Below, piece by piece: positions 3,774 to 7,706 of a stretch of 7,706 bases of DNA. The notes beneath the pieces were generated by a model. That model worked only from the letters and a program-made list of their open reading frames with translations. It searched no databases and was not told the DNA's origin. The stretch is from CAZWEJ01 sp964632435 (GTDB lineage: Bacteria; Patescibacteriota; Saccharimonadia; UBA4664; SCTI01). A program made the position numbers and the translations under genes. The stretch is taken from positions 1-7,706 of the forward strand of contig CAZWEJ010000019.1 of assembly GCA_964632435.1 (NCBI GenBank), written 5' to 3'. Each line of letters starts with the position of its first letter. Positions within the stretch are counted from its first letter, which is position 1.

Positions 3774-5246
3774 ATGCTGCCATTTTATAAATTGGCAATG
3801 GCGCGGCCAACCCAGTTGACTTTATTAAGCATTGTTCTGGTTGTTGGAATTTGCGCTGGGAGAGCCGGGTTCTCAATTGATCCTTCGTGGCTGATTTTTT
3901 TGGCGCTAATAATTGCATTAATGGCTCTTTTTAGGAGTCGCTTTGTTTTCCCGGCACTCGTTGTTGCATTGCTGCTCCTAGGAATATGGAGAGGGTTTGC
4001 TACCGACTTCAATCGATCGTACGCTGCTCAATTTGTTGATCAGAAAGTACTTATAAGTGGGACCGTCTCAGATGACCCTGGGACAGATAAATATGGCAAC
4101 TATTCCTTTGAATTGGCAGATGTTCAAGTGAATGGTTATCCATTGGGCTATCCGGTGCGAATCAAGAGCTTATCAACCGGCGTGCAGAGGGGTTATCAGG
4201 TTGCTGTGGAGGGCAAGTTGAAGCCGGCAAAGGGAATTGTCTCATTGCAGGTTAGCTATGCAAAAGTTGAGGTCTTAAATACCAATCAAGATTGGTTAGA
4301 GAAGTTGAGGCAGAAATTCATTGCCTCAGTGCGCAGCAATATACCTCCATCGCTGAGCGGGTTCGGAATCGGCTTGTTGGTCGGTGCTAAATCACTCATT
4401 CCCGGCGACCTTCAGGATGACATGTCGGCGGTTGGCTTGAGCCATGTTGTCGCGGCATCGGGTTACAATCTAACAATTCTGGTTATTGCTATGCAGCGAT
4501 TGCTTGCAGGCGTTTCAATCTACTTGGCAACCGCAGCCGCCGGCTGGCTGATTGCTGCATTTATGGTAATTTCAGGTTTTAGCGCGGCAATCTTTAGGGC
4601 CTCGCTTGTTAGTTCGCATTCTATGTTGACCAGCTTCTACGGCTACAAAGTTGATCCAATAACTCTTATATCTCTTCCAGCCGCATTAACACTAATATGG
4701 AATCCCGATTTTCTCTTTAGAGATCTCGGCTGGCAGCTTTCGTTCACAGCCTTTTTTGGTGTTTTGGTTCTGGCTCCGCTTATTGAGGCGCGCTGGGTTC
4801 AACACCCTTCACTGCTTAAATCATTACTGATTGAATCTTCCTGCGCTCATATAATGACGCTTCCTTTAATAATGTGGAGATTTGAGAATCTCTCAATAAT
4901 TGCCCCGATCACAAATCTATTCGTACTGCCGTTCATTCCATTGGCAATGCTTCTAACTTTTCTCTCGGGACTAGCCGGGATGTTTCTTCCTTCACCCATT
5001 GCAGCGTTCGTGTCTATGCCGGCAACAGGGTTGCTAGGTTACTGCATTGCCGTTGCACAGTGGTTTGCTGCAATTCGAATAGCCCAAGTAGAACAGGGAT
5101 TAACGGGATTCATGGTGGCAGCATTTTACATCATCATTCTGCTGTTCTCGTGGCTTTTGTATAAACGAGCCAAGAACTTTGAAGTCCGAAACAGCCTTCT
5201 CGCGGGAGTTCACATTAGTTCGCCTTTTGATCGTAGCGCCAGATAG
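3774..5246 (+). CDS. comEC: ComEC-family DNA uptake channel, lacking the metallo-beta-lactamase domain
   Basis: ComEC forms the inner-membrane channel through which single-stranded DNA enters competent cells. The 490-residue product has N-terminal helices (about 14-30 and 37-73), then a beta-rich OB-like region (about 85-170). The multi-helix Competence core follows (about 195-460). Family signatures are GLLVGAKSLIP (200-210), GLSHVVAASGYN (221-232), SGFSAAIFRA (267-276), LGWQLSFTAFFGVL (318-331) and the NLFVLPFIPLAML region (381-393). Full-length ComEC is usually 700-800 residues with a C-terminal metallo-beta-lactamase-like domain; here the protein ends after the membrane core. No Shine-Dalgarno sequence is seen, and Met9 (3798) is a possible alternative start. 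The upstream terminator leaves almost no room for a promoter, so expression may be low or depend on a cryptic -10 such as TTTAAT (3759-3764). Confidence 0.9.
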   Translation: MLPFYKLAMARPTQLTLLSIVLVVGICAGRAGFSIDPSWLIFLALIIALMALFRSRFVFPALVVALLLLGIWRGFATDFNRSYAAQFVDQKVLISGTVSDDPGTDKYGNYSFELADVQVNGYPLGYPVRIKSLSTGVQRGYQVAVEGKLKPAKGIVSLQVSYAKVEVLNTNQDWLEKLRQKFIASVRSNIPPSLSGFGIGLLVGAKSLIPGDLQDDMSAVGLSHVVAASGYNLTILVIAMQRLLAGVSIYLATAAAGWLIAAFMVISGFSAAIFRASLVSSHSMLTSFYGYKVDPITLISLPAALTLIWNPDFLFRDLGWQLSFTAFFGVLVLAPLIEARWVQHPSLLKSLLIESSCAHIMTLPLIMWRFENLSIIAPITNLFVLPFIPLAMLLTFLSGLAGMFLPSPIAAFVSMPATGLLGYCIAVAQWFAAIRIAQVEQGLTGFMVAAFYIIILLFSWLLYKRAKNFEVRNSLLAGVHISSPFDRSAR

Positions 5247-5256
5247 GTGATATAAT
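5227..5256 (+). promoter_or_regulatory. Promoter of the yebC-ruvC-ruvA operon
   Basis: TTGATC (5227-5232), an 18-bp spacer and a perfect TATAAT (5251-5256) are present, with TG at 5248-5249 making an extended -10. It overlaps the 3' end of comEC. Transcription is predicted to start around 5263, only about 4 nt before the yebC ATG, so the mRNA would be nearly leaderless. Confidence 0.75.
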
Positions 5257-5266
5257 ACCAACCAAT

Positions 5267-6010
5267 ATGTCCGGTCACTCAAAATGGCACTCAATTAAAC
5301 ACCAAAAGGCAGCCGCTGATGCAAAGCGGGGTGCTGCTTTTACTAAACTTGCCAATGCGATCGCCATTGCTGCTAAGCAGGGTGGCGCAGACCCGGAGAC
5401 CAACTTTGCTTTGCGTCTAGCGATTCAACGTGCAAAAGGTGCAAACATGCCATCCGCAAATATTGATCGCGCTATCAAGCGCGGCACTGGTCAGCTCGGT
5501 GGGGATCAGATTGAAGAGGTCGTATATGAGGGCTACGGTCCAGGTGGAGTTGCGCTTATTATTGAGACGGCAACCGATAATCGTAATCGAACTGGTCCAG
5601 AGATTCGAACTGCTCTCGGAAAATCGGGTGGGCGCATTGCCGATATGGGTTCGGTTGTTTATCAGTTTGATCAAAAAGGTGTAATTCGCCTCAAGCCATC
5701 CGATATTGATGCAGCCACTCTCGATGCAATTGAAGCTGGCGCCGAAGATGTTGAAAATGAAGACGGCGAATTAGTTGTCTACACGGTTGCCAATCAGCTC
5801 AAAAATGTGCAGTCTAAGCTAGAGGAAATGGGCCACAAAGTAGCCGAATCGGAGCTGGCTTACATTCCCAAAAATACCCTTATGATTGATGACCAAAAAG
5901 TTGCCGGTCAATTAATGCGGCTCATGGATTTGCTCGACGATATGGATGATGTAACGGCAACTCACGCAAATTTCGACTTATCAGAGGAAGTCGCAAAGAG
6001 CCTATCATGA
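5267..6010 (+). CDS. yebC: YebC/PmpR family protein (TACO1-type translation factor/regulator)
   Basis: The 247-residue product is the usual length for the family and starts with its hallmark MSGHSKWHSIKHQK. It continues with AKRGAAFTKLANAI, RLAIQRAKGANMPSANIDRAIKRG (about 50-72) and YEGYGPGGVALIIE (about 86-99). YebC-type proteins have been described as DNA-binding regulators (PmpR). More recently they were described as ribosome-associated factors that relieve stalling at proline-rich sequences, as does the mitochondrial homologue TACO1. Linkage to ruvC is very common in bacteria. There is no Shine-Dalgarno sequence and a strong extended -10 lies just upstream, so translation is probably leaderless or nearly so. 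The stop overlaps the ruvC start (ATGA at 6007-6010), which implies translational coupling. Confidence 0.97.
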   Translation: MSGHSKWHSIKHQKAAADAKRGAAFTKLANAIAIAAKQGGADPETNFALRLAIQRAKGANMPSANIDRAIKRGTGQLGGDQIEEVVYEGYGPGGVALIIETATDNRNRTGPEIRTALGKSGGRIADMGSVVYQFDQKGVIRLKPSDIDAATLDAIEAGAEDVENEDGELVVYTVANQLKNVQSKLEEMGHKVAESELAYIPKNTLMIDDQKVAGQLMRLMDLLDDMDDVTATHANFDLSEEVAKSLS

Positions 6011-6489
6011 AAATCTTAGGCATCGACCCCGGTACTGCAACTACTGGCTTCGGTGTGATCGAAAAGACTGGATCAAAGCTAAAATTTATTGATGCCGGCG
6101 TTATATCAACTCCAGCAGATATGGAGATGCCAAATCGTTTGAGTGAAATTTACGCTGGCCTTCAGGAGCTTATTGATCACCATCAGCCAAACTGCATGGC
6201 GGTTGAACTACTTTACTTCGCAACCAATGTAACAACCGCGATCACAGTTGGGCAAGCTAGGGGAGTGGTTCTGCTTGCTGCTAGTGAAGCGGGGCTCAGC
6301 GTCGGCGAGTATACTCCTTTGCAGGTAAAGCAAGCGGTTACGGGTTATGGAAAGGCAGATAAGAAACAGATTCAAGAGATGGTAAAGATGCTTCTTGGGC
6401 TTGATGGTATCCCAAAGCCTGATGATGCGGCCGATGGTCTAGCGATTGCAATTACGCATGCTCATCAATTAGTGGAGGCCAAGTCATGA
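6007..6489 (+). CDS. ruvC: Holliday junction resolvase RuvC
   Basis: RuvC is the dimeric, Mg2+-dependent endonuclease that cuts Holliday junctions symmetrically on the RuvAB-bound complex. The 160-residue product has normal length. The acidic catalytic set is complete: Asp7 (GIDPGT), Glu67 (AVELLYF), and the C-terminal pair Asp140 and Asp143 (DDAADGLA). Other conserved stretches are GQARGV (82-87) and the VKQAVTGYGKADKKQIQ loop (107-123), whose equivalents contact DNA. The gene overlaps yebC by 4 nt upstream and ruvA by 4 nt downstream. Only a weak AAGAG lies before its ATG, so it probably relies on coupling to yebC translation. Confidence 0.97.
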   Translation: MKILGIDPGTATTGFGVIEKTGSKLKFIDAGVISTPADMEMPNRLSEIYAGLQELIDHHQPNCMAVELLYFATNVTTAITVGQARGVVLLAASEAGLSVGEYTPLQVKQAVTGYGKADKKQIQEMVKMLLGLDGIPKPDDAADGLAIAITHAHQLVEAKS

Positions 6490-7055
6490 TCGCAACAATC
6501 ACCGGAAAAGTTGCCGAAAAAATCGGCGATACAGTCATTATTGAGCTTGGAGGTATCGGCTACGAGGTGGTTGTCCCTGTATCTGACTGGGGCGTGACAA
6601 AGATTGGCGAAGAAGCAAAATTCTACATTCACGAGCATATTCGCGAGGATACTCATGTGCTTTACGGTTTCTCTAGCACCGCAGCCAAGCAGCTTTTCAC
6701 TCAACTGCTAAGCGTAAATGGAGTTGGCCCGAAGGTTGCAATGCAGGTAATGAGTGCCGCCGCTCTTAACCGTTTACAGCAAGCCATTTTTGCAGGTGAC
6801 GTGGAGCTCTTTAAGGGCGTATCCGGGGTAGGGAAGAAGACGGCCGAGCGAATTATGATTGAGCTTCGCGGCAAGATTGAGGCAACAGGCGAAGCAGCGC
6901 TCACAGGCGCTCCAGTAAGTAGCGGCGACACCGCTTATCAGGCATTATTGGGTCTTGGTTATACTCCAGCACAGGCAGCGCAGGCTCTTTCGGTGGTTTC
7001 ATCAGACATCACCGAAGACAACGAGCGGGTAAAAGCTGCCCTCAAAAACATTTAG
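6486..7055 (+). CDS. ruvA: Holliday junction branch migration protein RuvA
   Basis: RuvA tetramers bind Holliday junctions and load the RuvB motor. The 189-residue product shows the expected three domains. Domain I is an N-terminal OB fold starting MIATITGKV, with the acidic pin Glu54-Asp55 in REDTHVLYGF. Domain II carries two helix-hairpin-helix motifs, VNGVGPKVA (77-85) and VSGVGKKTAERI (112-123). After a flexible linker (about 133-147), domain III (about 148-189) is the RuvB-contacting bundle, including ALLGLGYTPAQAAQAL. It is slightly shorter than E. coli RuvA (203), mostly in the linker. A good GGAGG (6474-6478) lies 7 nt before its ATG, inside ruvC, so it can initiate on its own as well as by coupling. 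Confidence 0.97.
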   Translation: MIATITGKVAEKIGDTVIIELGGIGYEVVVPVSDWGVTKIGEEAKFYIHEHIREDTHVLYGFSSTAAKQLFTQLLSVNGVGPKVAMQVMSAAALNRLQQAIFAGDVELFKGVSGVGKKTAERIMIELRGKIEATGEAALTGAPVSSGDTAYQALLGLGYTPAQAAQALSVVSSDITEDNERVKAALKNI

Positions 7056-7097
7056 CCAAAACGCTTTCGCTATTTGTTCGTCTTTGATCTCGTGAAG

Positions 7098-7106
7098 TGG
7101 TAGAAT
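7098..7106 (+). promoter_or_regulatory. Extended -10 for a leaderless ruvB transcript
   Basis: TG (7098-7099) plus TAGAAT (7101-7106) make an extended -10 with no good -35. The A of the ruvB ATG (7113) is exactly 7 nt after the -10. No Shine-Dalgarno sequence and no terminator lie in the 57-bp ruvA-ruvB gap, so read-through from the operon is also possible. Confidence 0.5.
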
Positions 7107-7112
7107 AACCTT

Positions 7113-7706
7113 ATGATTGAGCGCGTAACAGTTACCGCCGAACAGACCGATGATCCAGTTGAGCAGCAGCTGGAAGAGACTCTGCGCCCCAAGAATTTTG
7201 AATCCTACATTGGCCAACAGCTCATCAAGGATACATTGCAGCTAGCGATTGAAGCAGCTCAAGGTCGCGGCGACACAGTTGATCACATTCTTCTTTATGG
7301 CCCTCCAGGACTGGGAAAGACTACAATGGCGGGTGTCATAGCTTCCGAAATGAAAACAAATCTTAGAGTTACCTCTGGCCCAGCTATTGAGAGGGCAGGG
7401 GACTTGGCCTCAATTCTGACTAATCTCCAGGACGGGGACATTCTTTTCGTTGACGAGATTCACCGTCTGCCCAAAACGGTTGAAGAGGTTTTGTACCCGG
7501 CGATGGAGGACTACGCCATCGACATCATGTTGGGCAAGGGCCCTTCGGCCAAGTCGATGCGCTTAGATTTGCCCAAGTTCACCATTATTGGTGCGACAAC
7601 TCGAGCCGGTGCCCTGGGTGCGCCGTTTCGTGACCGATTCGGAATGGTTCATAGGCTTGAGTATTACACCCTTGAAGAGATGGTAAAAATTTTGCAGCGT
7701 TCGGCC
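7113..7706 (+). CDS. ruvB: Holliday junction branch migration ATPase RuvB (3' end beyond the window)
   Basis: RuvB is the AAA+ hexameric motor that drives branch migration with RuvA. The first 198 codons are present and the frame runs open to the right edge. Visible elements are LRPKNFESYIGQ (24-35), Walker A GPPGLGKTT (63-71), Walker B with its following His, LFVDEIH (111-117), sensor 1 ATTRAG (161-166) and the arginine-finger region APFRDRFG (170-177, Arg173). All key residues look intact. Family members are usually 330-350 residues, so the rest of the lid and the winged-helix domain lie outside. The ATG at 7113 is chosen because an extended -10 sits 7 nt before it and the N-terminus has the normal length. 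It completes a ruvCAB set with yebC in front. Confidence 0.97.
   Translation, partial: MIERVTVTAEQTDDPVEQQLEETLRPKNFESYIGQQLIKDTLQLAIEAAQGRGDTVDHILLYGPPGLGKTTMAGVIASEMKTNLRVTSGPAIERAGDLASILTNLQDGDILFVDEIHRLPKTVEEVLYPAMEDYAIDIMLGKGPSAKSMRLDLPKFTIIGATTRAGALGAPFRDRFGMVHRLEYYTLEEMVKILQRSA

Noticed and set aside
1..7706. CRISPR array, insertion sequence, transposase or recognisable defence operon
   Set aside because: No regularly spaced repeats, terminal inverted repeats, transposase or integrase motifs were found on either strand.

Overview
The window is about 7.7 kb of compact bacterial chromosome. Most of it has medium-to-low GC and gaps of a few bases to a few tens of bases. The likely source is a Patescibacteria/CPR bacterium, with Saccharibacteria as my best guess. 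This is inferred from four things: a ComEC reduced to its membrane core, a yebC-ruvC-ruvA-ruvB cluster, several core genes without a Shine-Dalgarno sequence whose extended -10 box lies just before the ATG, and small proteins I cannot place. No phylogenetic search was possible, so the assignment is tentative.

Layout. 1-186: C-terminal end of a membrane protein cut by the window edge. 232-308: tRNA-Lys(UUU) with its own promoter and an encoded CCA. 331-864: a GC-rich self-contained unit (promoter, leader hairpin, strong ribosome binding site, 120-residue zinc-ribbon-like protein, long hairpin terminator). 867-947: a short transcribed-looking stretch with an extended -10 and a small terminator. 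962-1300: an unrecognised 112-residue protein, probably from a leaderless mRNA. 1293-2624 (minus): membrane-anchored diacylglycerol/lipid kinase. 2653-3150: YqeG-family HAD phosphatase, divergent from the kinase. 3155-3761: a second GC-rich self-contained unit with the same architecture, encoding a 155-residue protein with four predicted membrane helices. 3774-5246: ComEC without the metallo-beta-lactamase domain. 5267-7706: yebC, ruvC, ruvA and the first 198 codons of ruvB.

How the genes work together. yebC, ruvC and ruvA overlap by ATGA and are probably co-transcribed from an extended -10 promoter just before yebC; ruvB follows with its own putative leaderless start. RuvA and RuvB migrate Holliday junctions and RuvC cuts them. 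ComEC forms the inner-membrane channel for DNA uptake, so DNA import sits next to recombination. The lipid kinase and the YqeG phosphatase share a 28-bp divergent intergenic region and may both act on phospholipid intermediates.

The most unusual signal is the pair of GC-rich single-gene units. In both, about three quarters or more of codons end in G or C. Both have a full -35/-10 promoter with an extended -10, a leader hairpin, AAGGAG before the ATG, and an elaborate hairpin that starts 5-6 nt after the stop codon. Their neighbours look different in each of these respects. They look like inserted, autonomously expressed cargo units of one structural type, although their two proteins share no visible similarity.
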